A stretch of DNA of 64,000 nucleotides from Leptobrachium leishanense (GCA_009667805.1 CM019064.1:380243120-380307119); one strand, 5' to 3'; shown: positions 44,292-57,300, counted from the first letter of the stretch. Numbers and translations: made by a program. The notes: generated from the sequence alone by a model not told the origin.

Positions 44292-45972
44292 CTAATGTGA
44301 TGGCTGGAACGGCTTCTCTTTGAGGTGCGTGATGTTAGCTGGTACAGATGATGTTGCTACTCGCAACAGATTTTCCAGGTTTGTGTCGGTCAGTCTTGAG
44401 CGCAGTCGACTCTTTGCGATATTAAGTTTTGAAAAAAACTTGTCACAGCAGTAAGTTGTTCCGAACACCGATGCATATTTCAATGCATGTCTCCTCAAAG
44501 TGGGAAATTCATTGTTGCTTATGTGACATTTATAGAACTCAAGCAGCATGAGGTTGTTGTACCTAGCTTTCAGCTCATCATTGCTTTGCAGCTGAATGAT
44601 TTTGAGTTGTAGATTATCAGGCACATCAGCTGGTTCCACATTGAACGGTGTAGAAAAGATGTTCAATTCCATTTGATTACTTTTCACATCCTTGAATCGT
44701 TCATTAAATGCCTCAATTAGTTTTGCACATTCACCAGCATATTCAACATGCTTTTGTCCTTCCAGAGTGGGGAAATGCACCGTGTTATTCTTTTCGAGTT
44801 GCATTTTCCACAGCCTTAATTTAGCTTTAAATGTTTTGACGTTTGAACGCAGGGAGCTGAGAAGCTGGTTGGGGCCCTACAGCTTGACGTTCAGCTCTGA
44901 GAGGTACTTGGTAATGTCCACCATGAATGCCAAATCACACAGCCACTTGCTATCATCAAGTTCCTTGACAGGTTTTCCCTTTGTCTCCATGAACTGCTTG
45001 ACTTCATCCCGCAGTTCATAAAACCTCATGAGCATGTTCCCGCGACTCAGCCATCGTACTTCACAGTGATAAACAAGATCACCGTACTCAGAGTCAAGAT
45101 CGTTCAGTAACTCCTTAAACTGGCGGTTGTTAAACCCTCTGCTTTTGACAAAATTTATGCATGACACTACTATTAACATCACATTGTTGAGCCGTCACGA
45201 CTGTGCACAGAGATTTTCTTGGTGTATGATGCAGTGGCATAAAATTAATTCTTTCTTGACAAATGCAATTAATCCTTTTTGTGAGCAAACCATGGCTGGA
45301 GCTCCATCTGTAGTAAGGCCACTTAAATTTTCAAATGTTCAAATTTATTCAATGCTAAAACAAGTCCTCACCTCTTGTAGTGCCATGCATGGCTTCCAGT
45401 GACAGCAGTTCCTCTCGCATATCAAACTGCAGTTATCCCGCAAACAAAAATGGCTAGCTGAGCAGTATTTACTATGTCGTCTCGTCACAAGCCAGAGAGA
45501 AAAAAATGGAATTCTCCTGCAGCATCCTTCAGTGTATTTTCAATATCTTTTGCTATGTCTGTAATCCTAACACAGAAACAATTTGACTTTGTCTGGTGCT
45601 AACAACTCCGCAGCAGCCACCATGCATTCTTTCACAAACTCTCCCTCTACATGAGGCCTCAGCTTCTTTGCGATTAGCTCGCTCACTACATAACTCGTCT
45701 GAATAACGTTGTCTCTGTCACAACGCAGCCTAATGAAAGAGGCTTGTTGCGATTCCAAACTCCGCTGAAGAGCTTTGATTTTATCCAGACGCATTTGGCC
45801 TCCCAATTCTTTTGAGTTTAGCAGGTTTTGAGCTGTAATGACGCTTCAGATTGGCTTTTTTCATTACTGCTAACGCCTCACCACAAACTAGGCACACAAG
45901 TTTGCCTTTAACTTCAATTAAAAAAATATTAATTTGTCCATATCTCTTGGAAAGAGCGACACTCCGCATCAA
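44292..45972 (-). pseudogene. Decayed hAT transposase
   Basis: N-terminus: BED-like finger CLVCGEALAVMKKANLKRHY (45972-45781), then VSELIAKKLRPHVEGEFVKE (45806-45567). C-terminus (45182-44292): GFNNRQFKELLNDLDSEYGD, VRWLSRGNMLMRFYELRDEV and the dimerisation block FGTTYCCDKFFSKLNIAKSR. The order and motifs match the transposase at 25895-27638. The catalytic middle (45200-45560) has many stops, so this is an old relic. Confidence 0.8.
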
Positions 45973-46839
45973 CTTTTCTTTTCTTTTGTAGTCGCCATTT
46001 GTAGGATGTCACTGTCCGGTCTATCCCGTAATGGAGGTCTATCCAGTGTATGTGTGTAGCGAGCAACGCAATTATTTTGCTTTGATCGCTGTATTATAAT
46101 TTTTTGTATATATATTATTTTGTTCTACATTTACCTTAGGTTTGACCCGAAAGAAATAAATCTTTCTTATTTTGTGCTCTTAAAATAAAAATTTAACCAT
46201 TTAAAAAATAATTCTGGGGGGGGGGGTAAATTAATTTCACCCCCCTCCCCATTTAATTCATTTCTCACACCCCTTTAATTTCACCCCCCACCATAGCGTT
46301 TTCACCTGACCTCGGCGTGCGACAAGTAGTAGAATGAGGGGGCAGAGACCGGGGAGTACCTAGAACATTTGGAACCCCAAACTTTAAAATTAAAAAAAAA
46401 GTTTTTTTTTTAACATGTCTTCAAAAATATTTATTGCACACACTGTCAACAGCAATAACACTCACAGTAATATTTGGTGTGTATGAGCGAATCACAGAGC
46501 TCCACAGCAATAAAACTCACAGCAATATTATGCGTTGTGTATGAGCGAATCAGAGCTCCACAGCCTTTTTTACACGACCCCCCCCACATTATTTTTACAC
46601 ACCCCCAGGGCCCCATTTCATTCTCTCCACTCCCATTTCATTCTCCTCTCCCCCCTTTTTCATTCTCTCGCCCCCCCTTTTAATTCTCCCCCATATGGCA
46701 TTCTTTCTCTTTCCCCCATATGCCATTCTTTCTCTTTCCCCCATATTGCATTCTCCCCAGCCCTCCTCCTTTTTTTTTTTACACCCCTCCACTCACCATG
46801 AAATGTCACTGCAGGCTCCGTTTGACCACAGTGTTTTGA

Positions 46840-47249
46840 GGCTAGGGTCAGACTAACGCATTTTTCGCGTTGTCTGTGAAAAAGTGCGTTCGAACGAATG
46901 GACGCATTTTTTCACGGAATACGCGATAGCCGTCATACGATGCGCCTTTTCGGCCGTGATTTTGTACGGATCATCAATAAAACACTTTTTGTGTCTGGAC
47001 GTTATGTTGGCCGGACATTAGCAGCGTCTGACGTCTCCCAATCACGCACACACGCCTCTAGCGGACGCAGCGCACTCTGTACGTCCGTACTAGAGGTTTG
47101 ACGTTCTAGAAAAAATGCGTTCGTTTGCCACTTGCGTTGCGCGGCCGCACTTCGTGTGTTCCCCGGCATTGGACGTCATTTGCTGCTAGCACGGCCGTGA
47201 TTTCGTGCGTCTAAACGCACGTTAAAACTGTTTTCGTCTGACCCTAGCC
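46840..47249. mobile_element. GGCTAGGGTC foldback MITE, copy 4
   Basis: Starts GGCTAGGGTCAGACTAACGC and ends GTCTGACCCTAGCC, with exact TGA duplications at 46837-46839 and 47250-47252. It is nested in the hAT at 44164-47513. Confidence 0.88.
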
Positions 47250-47513
47250 TGAATCTTCCGCATGCACTACGCTGGTGCTACGCATCACGTGGGTGGAGGG
47301 GGCAGCGCCAATGCAGTGTGCCATACTCAGCCTCCTGTCATGAGAGTGGGAGGCACGCTGCAGCGCCGCTGTCGATAGAAACATCCAGCATTACGACGGC
47401 CAGACCGTACATGCCTGGCCTGGGGTGCCGAGTTCTGGTAAAAGGGCCGCGGGCCGTACCAAGTCATTCAGCAGACCGTATACGGCCCGCGGGCCGGACG
47501 TTCCCCACCCCTG

Positions 47514-47860
47514 ATCTAAAACAAAGGTATTTTATCCCTGTATGATAATAAAAAAGACCTCATTTGAAATTGTTTTAAGATCAAGGACACCGTCTAGAGC
47601 TTAGCATATTTACATCAACAATATTTCTGTAAAGGATAAACAAATACATAAAATGTTAGTTAAAACATTTAAAATGAGCAAATTATCTCAGAATAACAAT
47701 TTCTGCATGAAACTTCTATTTTACCCTATATTTAATTGTTAACTTCACATCCCATGTTTCAAAGGAATGTGATTAAAAAAAATTCAACAAAAATCGCTTT
47801 GTATTGTAGGGGTTAAAACACGTGCTTTCGGTACTTAACATGAAACCCCAGACATGTGCA
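47514..47860. other. Unassigned AT-rich DNA
   Basis: No coding potential or recognised repeat. Confidence 0.45.
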
Positions 47861-49025
47861 TTATTATTCTTTATTTATAAAGCACCAGCATATTCCGCAG
47901 CGCTGTACAGTAGGCACAGTATAGACAGGGTTACAATACAATACATTGAACAACATTTGACAAACAGTACAGGAGGAGATGAGGGCCCTATTCCCGTAGT
48001 AACTCACAATCTAGGAGGGTTGGGGTTGGAAACAGGAGGAGAGGACTGTAAGGTGAGAGTGATTGATGGTTGCGTCAGTGAGTTGGGTGGTAGGCTTCCC
48101 TAAATAGGAACGTTTTAAGGGAGCGTTTGAAGGAAGAGGAGTTAGGGGAAAGTCTGTGACAGTACGAGGGAGAGCGTTCCTGCAGTCCTGTGAAGTCCTG
48201 CAGTCTATCATGGGAAGAGGTGATGCGGGGAGAAGCTAGGCGCAGGTCACTGTTTGACCTTAGGGAGCGGGCTGGGGTGTATTTGGTGATTAGTGAGGAC
48301 AGGTAGTGGGGAGCTGAGTTAGTGAGGGTTTTGTAGGTGTAGATAAGGATTTTGAACTTAATTCTGCAGTGGATGGGGAGCCAGTGAAGGGACTTGCAGA
48401 GGGGAGCGACAGAGCGGCGGGTGAGGTGAATTAGCCTGGCAGAGGCGTTCAGGATGGATTGTAGGGGGGAGAGGCGGGACAGAGGGAGGCCAGATAAGAG
48501 ATTATTGCAATAGTCCAGTCGGGAGATTACCAGGGTGTGTATGAGTTGTTTTGTGGTGACAGCGGTAAGAAATGGCCGAATTCTGGAAATATTACGCAGT
48601 TGGTATCGGCAGGAGGAGGAAAGAGACTTGATGTGGGGGATGAAGGAAAGAGCAGAGTCAAGTGTAACTCCAAGACAGCGAACTTGGTTTGATGGGGAGA
48701 TGGTGATACCCTCCACCGTGATAGAGAAGTCAGGAGGTGGGGAGGCATTGAAGGGAGGAATAAGTAGGAGCTCCGTCTTTGACATGTTTATCTTTAGGTG
48801 GTGGGAGGCCATCCAGGAGGAGATGCCAGATAAACAGTCACTGACTTTTGAAAGGACAGGGGGAGAGAGATCAGGGGTAGAGAGGTAGATCTGAGTGTCA
48901 TCAGCGTAGAGGTGGTAATTAAAGCCAAAGCTGTTGATGATTTTGCCCAGGGAGGAGGTGTAGATGGAAAAGAGCAGAGGACCAAGGACAGAGCCTTGAG
49001 GTACACCAACAGATAGAGGCAATGA
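47861..49025 (-). mobile_element. L2-like LINE, 5'-truncated copy 2
   Basis: Near-identical to the element at 2453-3632 over its full length, including the 3' tail ('ttattattctttatttataa', 'agcgctgtacagtaggcaca'). The 5' limit falls at almost the same codon as in copy 1. Confidence 0.92.
48075..49021 (-). pseudogene. L2 reverse transcriptase, C-terminal half
   Basis: Same domain content as 2459-3421: [34 protein letters not shown]. Differences are few (for example a Ser to Phe change after LLLIPP). A short frame disturbance in the last 50 codons replaces the '[12 protein letters not shown]' segment by [14 protein letters not shown] before the frame returns to [10 protein letters not shown]. 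The upstream codons before 49021 belong to flanking DNA. Confidence 0.88.
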
Positions 49026-49781
49026 AGAGGTGCATTGTAATATTAACATGTGCAACACGCAATCTACGAACAGTAAGAGATGGCCCAATACATTAAACAG
49101 CGCTACAAACATCTACAAAGTCCTTTATCAACACCTTTTAGGTTTTGATATTTTTTCAGGATTTAGCATATCGATAAACTCAATTTTTCAACAGCTTTGC
49201 CACACAGAGAGTTCGGCGAAAGCCACTCCACAAGTTTGAATTTCATGTTACAATATTTATATATTAGTTTAAAGTTAGTTTACAAGTTTGAATTTGAAGG
49301 CTACGGGCCAAAAGTTTGGAAGCTTCTGACACTTAATCCAGCTCCTGATCCCTGCAGCAGACTGCTGCACATGTTGGGAGCTTCTCAGCAGCCGCAGCGT
49401 GTGACATGCTGACTCCATGCATCATATCCGCGGAGAAACCCTGCACAGAGCTTACAGCAGGTCTATGTGATGGTCATTGCGGCAGGAAAGGGGCTCGCCG
49501 CTCTTCTACTGCAATCTCCTTCCTCTCAGACAGATTCTTCCAGATTCTGAATTGTAGAAGAATCCAAAATGCTGAGGGTCCCAAGAATCTGGATAAGGGG
49601 TGCTCAGAGGTTCAGGGCTTTCATCCTGATTGGCTGAGACACTTCCTGCTGTGGACAGAGCTCCCTGTCGAAGCTGTAAAGCCTGGTGTCTTGCAGCATC
49701 TTCAAAATATGGCAATCATTTTAACTATATTTGTGTTTTACGTGTTATTAGTTAAAATGGGAGACTTAATTCCAGGCTCAG
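49026..49781. other. Unassigned DNA left of the split LINE tail
   Basis: A 35-bp block ('tacaatatttatatattagt' then 'ttaa') near 49246 recurs near 58683. Otherwise no feature is recognised. Frames at 49406-49786 show no domain. Confidence 0.4.
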
Positions 49782-49870
49782 TTTAATAACTTTATTTCCT
49801 ACATATTTATTTCTGTTACTCTGAATATTTTTTTTTTTTTTTACTATCTTGCATTTTACTATCTTGCATT

Positions 49871-51042
49871 CCCGCTGGTATGCGGAGGACGCGCTGAGCG
49901 CGTCCTCCCATTGGGGTCAGCGTTCGGCCGGGTTCCGGCCGATCGCTGGCCCCTCCGGTGCGGGCTGACATCCTGGATGTCAGCCGCGCATCCGGAACAG
50001 CAGCCGCCGGAATTTGGTGTCATCGCGGCAGCGCGATGACACCAAATTCAGGCGCCCCCCCCCCCCCCGCATGTGCGGAGGAGGCGCCTGAAAGGGAGGG
50101 GGGGAAGGTCCTTCGGACCCCTCTCCCTCCCGATTGGCGGCTCTGCGGGGGTTAACCCAGGCATCATTTGGAAGGGCACAGCCTGCCCTTCCAAATGATG
50201 CCTGGCATTAACCCCTGGGGAGCTGGATCGCGAATCGGCGCTGAAAAGCGCCGGTTCGCGATCCTTTCCCGGAGCTGGCCGACATCTTGGATGTCGGCCA
50301 AGCCTCCGGGAACTCCCCCTGAGGACTGGCGTCATCGTGCGTAGCACGATGACGCCAGTCCTGGACTTAACCCTTAACTGCCACCAACTGTGGAGATAGG
50401 GAGTTCATTGGAACTCCCTATCTCCCGATCCGTGGCAGCTAGGGGTTAAATTTTGGTATGGTTGGATCGGCCAGAGCATGGCCGTTCCAACTATACCAAA
50501 CATGAAAGTGAAAAATTTTGTAAAAAAAAAAATTAAAAAAAAAAATAGAAAAAAAAGTGTTTATTTTTTTATTTTTTTTTGGTTTGTTAATGCAGCAATA
50601 TTGTTCCCATTTCAATTATAATGTGAACAATGATGCTGCACTAACGATTTTTGTATGCGGTGCGTTTGTTAAAAATAGTGTAATTTTCCCCCAAAAAAAA
50701 TGTAACGAGACCCCATCTCTAATTTTTTTAACAAGCGCACCCCATTCAAAATATAAACGCAATTGCTCGCATGTTAAAATGTGAAAAAAAACACTTTATA
50801 CATTGTAAATTATTGAAAATACATATTTTATTGCATTTTTTGTTATAATATACAGACATGACATAACGTATACATATAATAATGACATATTATGAATCTA
50901 CCGAGTCTGACGGAAAGAACGATATATAATATGTCTGGGTCATATACTAAAATAAGCCTTCAAAACACGTTTAAACATGATGAGCAAAACCGGTAAAAAT
51001 GACCTCAGCACAGGGGCGGGAAAAGCCTCAGCAGCGAAAGGG
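49871..51042 (-). mobile_element. TTAA-type hairpin-chain element, copy 1
   Basis: About ten consecutive stems fill 49880-50505. Examples are 50011-50048 (17-bp arms), 50157-50205 (22-bp arms, 'ccaggcatcatttggaaggg' start), 50322-50361 (19-bp arms) and about 50453-50500. An AT-rich part follows with the end GCCTCAGCAGCGAAAGGG and TTAA (51043-51046). It is the inverse of copy 2 at 60403-61582. The left end lacks TTAA, so it may be trimmed. No protein is encoded. Confidence 0.85.
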
Positions 51043-51103
51043 TTAATTTGTATTTCTGTAACAATTCAATGTTCTTGAACCCAAGACATACTTGAAAACG
51101 AGA

Positions 51104-51472
51104 CTACCGTTCTAGTGATCATGTTTTGATAGAAACATTTAAATACGTAAAGGGAATCCACAAGGTAGAGGAAGGGAGTATATTTAAAAATGAAACAAAG
51201 TAGCAAAACAAGAGGACATAGTCTTAGATTAGAGGGGCAAAGGTTTAAAAGTAACATCCGAAAGCATTATTTTACTGATAGGGTGGTGAATACATGGGAC
51301 AGCCTTCCAGTTGAAGTGGTAGAGGCCAAATCAGTGATTGAATTTAAGCAGGCATGGGATAGGCATAAGGCTATCCTAAATAAAAGAGAAATCCAGGTAA
51401 AGTATCCATGTCATTGGGCAGACTAGATGGGCCGAAAGGTTCTTATCTGCCGACATTTTCTATGTTTCTATA
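51104..51472 (+). mobile_element. CR1/L2-type LINE 3' end (family B)
   Basis: A frame at 51190-51426 reads SKTRGHSLRLEGQRFKSNIR and FTDRVVNTWDSLPVEVVEAK, then SVIEFKQAWD, the C-terminal end of a Jockey-group LINE RT. It stops at 'gactagatgggccgaaagg', and the element ends 'ttcttatctgccgacatttt' 'ctatgtttctata'. It is inserted in the family A tail. Confidence 0.82.
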
Positions 51473-52791
51473 TATCCTTCCTGGTAAAATACTTTGCAAA
51501 TAAATAAAGCCACATTTATTTATTTATGAACCCACACTGGATGGCACCCTCTCTGATTCACAATAATGAAATGATGCATGCTTCAGCGAGCTCTAAATAA
51601 ATACTGCGTCCACAATATTTTAATTTCAATGTGTGGGAAAATGACATCTGTCCAGTATCCTAATAAAGTCCAGTTCATAAAAAGGACCTAAGATGACCTA
51701 TATAAATATAACAGTGTAAATCCGCACAGTTTCTTCAGTGCACAGTCTGGCAGGAGCATCCTAAACCATATTCAAAGTCCAGTCCAATACTTCCAATCTA
51801 GGGGTAGCAAACGTCAATTGTGTCTCAATCCAGGGTTGGATAAGTGCGACCTTAATGAAAACAGAAAATGTAAATGATGTAAAACATTAAAACCAATAGC
51901 ACAGGCAGTGGAGAGTTCATTACAGATCCCTATCCTCATTGAGGCCCAATGGAGCCAAGGTTTGAAGTTCGTATATCCAATACAGTTATCAGGGTGCAGG
52001 TTCCGGTGTGGCGTTTTGTACTCAAAAAGGGGAGAAGCAAGATTAAAGCTTTAACAGGTTTATTAATATACATAAAAGGAGCAGAAATGAATAAGGCAAA
52101 CTAAATACAGAAGGAGAGCACAGAGACACAGGACACAAATGGGGTTGAATAAAGGGTACACTAGATAATAAAAGGGGACGATACAGGAAGAGGGATGAAT
52201 ACAGAAATAGAAAGGCAAAAGAGAGAACTTACAGACACTGGAGAAACCGGATAAGTAATACTGATTACAGGGTTGTAAACAAAAGTCCAAAGAGAGCCAT
52301 GACAGAATCTGTAGCAGAGGGGTCCTTGGATTCAGCCTTTGGTGTCCAACAATAGGAAATCCTTAAAGGCAAGCGGGGTCTTCGAAAACAACAGCAGTAG
52401 AGGGATCCATGAAGATACGCGCAGAGTCTTTAGTAAACTGGAACAGGATATCCAGTATACAAAGCTCTAGGGAGAGCAGGCTTCTTTCTCAGGCAAGCTG
52501 AACAAAATAATGAAGCAAAGTTGTATGGGTGCTCCACCCTTAAATAGTCATAGATAGGGCAAAGGGTAGGAGCACCTGTATCTGCTACGGTGTGTGGTAA
52601 AGTCCAGAATAGTGCAAAAATCAAAGCTTGGAAGGGAGGAGCAGGGGGGCGTGGCCGGACGTTGCAGCGCGCGCTCGCATGTGAGGTGAGCTCCTGTGAC
52701 TGGCGCTAAACTTTTATTACCTGCGGCTAAATTACAGCAACCCCGGGGCTGAAACTTCACCCACAGCTGGGTGACATCTCCTGGCTCCCAG

Positions 52792-53743
52792 ATGGTGCCC
52801 CCTAAGGCGCAACGAGCGTTGGAACCGGCAAAATCGGCGAAAAAAGACCGGGTTCGTGAGGCCCAAGATGGCGGATCTCCCTCCTCTGTTTCCTCTTTCA
52901 CCATGGAAGCGGCTGTCGCAGGCCCACCCTGCATGTCTGACACCTCACCACCTTCAGAAAGCAGACTACATGCCATGCTGCAAGAACTTCGATCTACTAT
53001 ACAAACGGATCTTAAAGAGGCGCTGCAGGAGCTGAGGCGCGATGTACAAGACCTGGGTGAGAGGACAGACTCTTTGGAGGCTAAGACGGACGACTTATGT
53101 TTGGCCCATAACGATTTAGTGGACCGTCATAGCTTTGCAGACTGCACATGACACCATGGCAACGAAATTGGCCGATTTGGAAGACCGTTTGCGGCGTAAC
53201 AATGTACGGATCCGGGGCATTCCAGAGGCAGTAACCCCTGCTGATCTTCAGCCTTATATAATGGAACTTTTCCAGATCCTGGTACCAACGTACTCGTCAC
53301 AGGATTCCCTGATGGATCGGGCACACAGATTGCCACGCGCCAAGAACCTGCCGCCCTCAGCTTCTAGAGATGTTCTAGTCCGGGTGCACTTTTTCCATGT
53401 TAAAGAAGCGTTAATGAGAGCAGCACGGAAATCTATGCCTCTGCCTTCTCCGTATGCCGAAGTTTCTTTTTACGCAGACCTGTCAAAAGCTACCATGTCT
53501 AAAAGAAGGGAATTTTCATCTTTCACGAAAATTCTACGTGACCACAACATGGCGTATCGATGGGGATTTCCCACAAAGATCTTGTTATGGCGGGAGGGAG
53601 TCTTGCACGTTATCCCTGATTCCCTCACTGGCATGCGTTCGTTGACGGAATGGAAAGTCGTGTATGAGTTTACTCCTCCCCGGGAGGAATCATCTTCGCC
53701 GCTGAAAGTTTCTCCGGAGTGGCATCGGGTCCGGACAAAATGA
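52792..53743 (+). pseudogene. L1 ORF1 protein, one frameshift
   Basis: The ATG at 52792 starts MVPPKAQRALEPAKSAKKDR, a basic N-terminus. A coiled coil (about residues 55-115: RLHAMLQELRSTIQTDLKEA and on) follows. The frame changes near 53135-53150 and continues with ATKLADLEDRLRRNNVRIRG, the RRM start, then LMDRAHRLPRAKNLPPSASR and the C-terminal domain (KILRDHNMAYRWGFPTKIL). ORF1p is an RNA-binding trimer and chaperone that packages L1 RNA. A GTG at 52771 is in frame, but the ATG is the better start. Confidence 0.88.
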
Positions 53744-54079
53744 GGTGCTCTGGCCCTGCGATATCCAGCACTGGGGCGTGCTTCTATTACTTCGCCATGT
53801 TGCTTCCCGTCTTCTTGGGCGTCAGAACTCCTTCACGGATGCTGGACTGACCCCTTTTTGATCCACCTCATTTGGGCGCTCCTGGGGGCCTGTTCTGTTC
53901 TTTATTCGGCCAGCCCCGAGGCCTTCCAATGGCCTGTAAATTGGCGCGGTCCTTCTCAGGTAGAGTTGGGACTGTTGTTTCCCCCACTGGAGTTTTTTCT
54001 TGACCGTGTTTTTTTCCCCTACCTATACCAATCTGCTGTGTTGATTGACTCCACTCAGCTGCGCTCATGGAGTGCAGTT

Positions 54080-54175
54080 TTTTTTTTCTGAAGTTTGGTC
54101 GGATTTTTTCTTTTCTTTTTCCTTTCCTTTTATTTTTTCTTTTTCCTTTTGTTTCCTTTTTGTTCGACCTATGTA
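54080..54175 (+). other. Pyrimidine-rich L1 inter-ORF spacer
   Basis: Runs of 'ttttcctttccttttatttt' type lie between ORF1 and ORF2, followed by (tgta)-type repeats to 54205. It is not coding. Confidence 0.7.
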
Positions 54176-54330
54176 TGTAATGTATGTACTGTATGTACTG
54201 TTTGTTTGTTTGGTAAGCACTATGATATACGGTTCCAGGTGCTATTATGTGCAGGAATGTCCCTTCATTTTCCCGAGGAGGTTGTCTTCAATGTCCGTTG
54301 TGAGATCTAGAGGGCTAGGCGTAACCACAA

Positions 54331-57300
54331 ATGAGTAAACCTCAATTCCAGATTTATTCCTTAAATGTTAGGGGTTTGAACACTCCGTACAAACGCCATG
54401 CTTTATTTCGTGACCTGCATAAATCTCAACCGGCTATTGTATGCTTGCAAGAGACTCATTTTTGTAAGAGACGTCCGCCGTTTTTGAAATCGCGTATGTA
54501 CACTGAGGCCTACCACTCCACTGCTCCGACAAAGTCCAAAGGTGTCTCGATCCTGTTTCATAGAGATTGGACCTTTGTGTGTTCGGCTCAGTATGTTGAT
54601 CCGTTGGTCCGTCTTGTGATTCTTGTGGGTACGCTGAACGAATTACCAATCACTGTTGCTAACCTATATCTCCCTAATGATAATCCGGTTTCTTATCTGC
54701 GGAAAGCTTTTGGTAGAGTGAAAAAAATGTCTAGTGGTACGATGTTCCTATGTGGGGACTTTAATTGCACTCCTGACCCCGAAGTTGACACTCAGACGAG
54801 CCAACCCCGCCCCCATTCCCGCTCCCCCCCGCCCTCTAGTAAACAACTACGGGAATTCATGCATTCCTTTGACCTATATGATACTTGGAGGATATGTCAC
54901 CCCAACACACGTGATTACACATATTTTTCTCATGTCCACTCATATAGTAGAATTGACTTGTGTTTGATACATAGCTCAGCTTTTTCTCGTCTCCTGGAGG
55001 CGACCATTGGCATCATTACGTGGTCTGACCATGCTCCGCTTACTTTTGAGGCTGCTTTTCCACCGAGGGGTATGGGGAATTGGAGACTCAATGACTCACT
55101 CATTGTAGATAGAGAGGACGTGACAACAACACTACAACTCCTCCAGGAGTATTTCACGACGAACGTAACTTGGGACGTTGCAACGGCGTCGGTTTGGTTG
55201 GCCCAGAAAGCTGTGATGCGAGGACATTTTATACAGAAAGGAGCGCAACGGAAACAACGTCTTAATGCTCAGATGACTGCTCTTACACAACGAATCACGA
55301 CAGAATAAATCCTCGCTTACCCCTAATATTACCGCTCAATTGATTGCGCAGCACCGCGAGTTGGAACACCTGATGCTCCAAGTCACTGCACGCTCAATTA
55401 GACGGCTTAACTATGCTCATTATACCCAAGGGAATAAACCTGGGAAATTGCTGGCGTCTAAATTGAAAGGGAAAAGAATGCAAACCAACATACCGTACCT
55501 ATTGGATGCTAATAATGTAAAAATTTATAACCCAGCCCTTATTACGGATGAATTTGCACGTTATTATGCCTCCCTGTACAACCTAGGATTAGACCACACC
55601 GTACCGTCCCCTACCCAGGACCACATAGATCTCTTTCTTCAGGCGGCGAACCTCCCCTCCCTCTCTCCCTCTCAGGCTACAGATTTGCTTGCTGCGTTTA
55701 CAGAGGAGGAGGTACTTAAAGCTATTCATGCACTTCCAAAAAATAAAGCCCCAGGCCCTGACGGTTTTACGAATCTGTATTATCAGGTATTTGCTTCTTC
55801 ACTAGTTCCGACTCTTACCCTGTTTTTTAATGACATTAAGAACACTGGCATCATCCCTCCGGAGATGTTGCAGGCAACAGTAGTGACCCTGCCTAAACCC
55901 GGTAAAGCCCCGACGAACTGTGCCAACTTCCGCCCTATATCCCTGTTGAACGTAGACGCCAAACTGTATGCTAAATTACTAGCTACTAGGTTGGGCCCTC
56001 TACTCCCATCCTTGATCGCGACTGAACAAACCGGCTTTGTCCCGGGCCGCCAAACGTGTCACAATACTCAACGCTTTTATGATATAATTGATTTGGCCCA
56101 TAGGACTCCTGCTGGCATTGGACGCCGAAAAGGTGTTCGATCGCCTACACTGGGGGTATATGCGGTTGGTGTTACTAAAGTTTGGTCTACCAGCACAATT
56201 TGTACACAGCATTATGGCCCTTTACTCTGCTCCGTCGGCGAAAGTTTTGGCATCGGGGTTTCTATCCTCCTCTTTTCACATAACCAATGGCACCCGACAG
56301 GGTTGTCCATTATCCCCGTTAATATTTATTCTGGCCTTAGAACCCTTAGCGCTGCAGATTAAGATTTCCCAGGCAATCAAAGGTATGCCGACTCCGAATG
56401 GGGAGCACAAACTGCCACTTTTCGCGGACGACCTATTGCTTTTTTTGACCACACCGGAGATCTCGCTTCCTTCCCTGTTTCACCTCCTTGACAGCTTTGG
56501 CGCGTTATCTTACTATAAAAAATAATGTGAGTAAAACACAAGCCCTCCCTATAAATATTGCTGCTTCATCCCTTAGCTCTTTGCGTAGTAAGTACCCTTT
56601 TGATTGGCGCTCTACCTCTTTAAAATACTTGGGAATCTCCCTTTCTAAATCGCGAGGCACCATTCTAAAGGAAAACTTCACGCCACTTTTGAACTCCATT
56701 GAGACGCAGCTCTCTACATGGAGCACAAATGATTCCTCCTGGCTGGGTCGTATGGTGGCCACAAAGATGTGTATCTTACCCCAAATTTTATACTATTTCA
56801 GAAACATCCCCGTTTTCATACCGGCACATTTATTGCTCCGGCTGCAAAAACTGCTTCATGCGCATATTTGGAAAGGGAAGCCTCCTCAAGTATCGGCCTC
56901 TACAGTCACTGCGCCGCGACGTAACGGAGGGTTGGGTTTTTTGGATTTACAATCGTACTACAAAGCAGCCTTACTAGCCCAACTGTTGTCGTCAATGCAT
57001 CTCAAAGAACCACCTCTATGGTTACAGTTGGAGAATGCCATGATTTTCCCATATAAACTTCATGACCTGTTGTGGCTTCCACTCCTTCCTAGGAATAGTA
57101 CCATGGGTCTGCTACCCGCTTCGATGCTCTCCCTCACGTCCTGGCGCCAGTGGGGTCGTCCGTTGGTACGGCCTTATGACTTATTATATCTCGCCCCGCT
57201 CAGGGTTCTGTGTCGCTATATTCCAGACTTAAATTTAGATTATTGGTTCTTGCGCGGCTTGACGCATGTGTGGCAGCTCTTTACACCCCACTCCCTGAAA

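Larger units (their letters stand above)
44164..47513. mobile_element. Older GTF2IRD2/Charlie-like hAT
   Basis: The right end CCCCACCCCTG (47513) and left end 'cggatggggaacc' fit the TIR consensus CAGGGGTGGGGAACC, the left one mutated. The right flank is ATCTAAAA, and the left flank is too altered to give a clean duplication. A decayed transposase occupies 44292-45972 on minus. Positions 46000-46839 are low-complexity and non-coding. A foldback MITE (46840-47249) is nested. Confidence 0.78.
49782..51512 (+). repeat. LINE tail (family A) split by two insertions
   Basis: The tail runs 49782-49870, resumes at 51043-51103 ('ttaatttgtatttctgtaac', 'ttcaatgttcttgaaccc') and again at 51473-51512 ('tatccttcctggtaaaatac'). 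The first gap is the hairpin-chain element 49871-51042. The second is a LINE end (51104-51472) that replaces about 12 bp of the tail. Confidence 0.85.

Noticed and set aside
46474..46801. Overlapping frames of 69 and 88 codons
   Set aside because: The sequence is C/T-rich low complexity inside a decayed hAT, with repeated 'ttctctttcccccatat' units.
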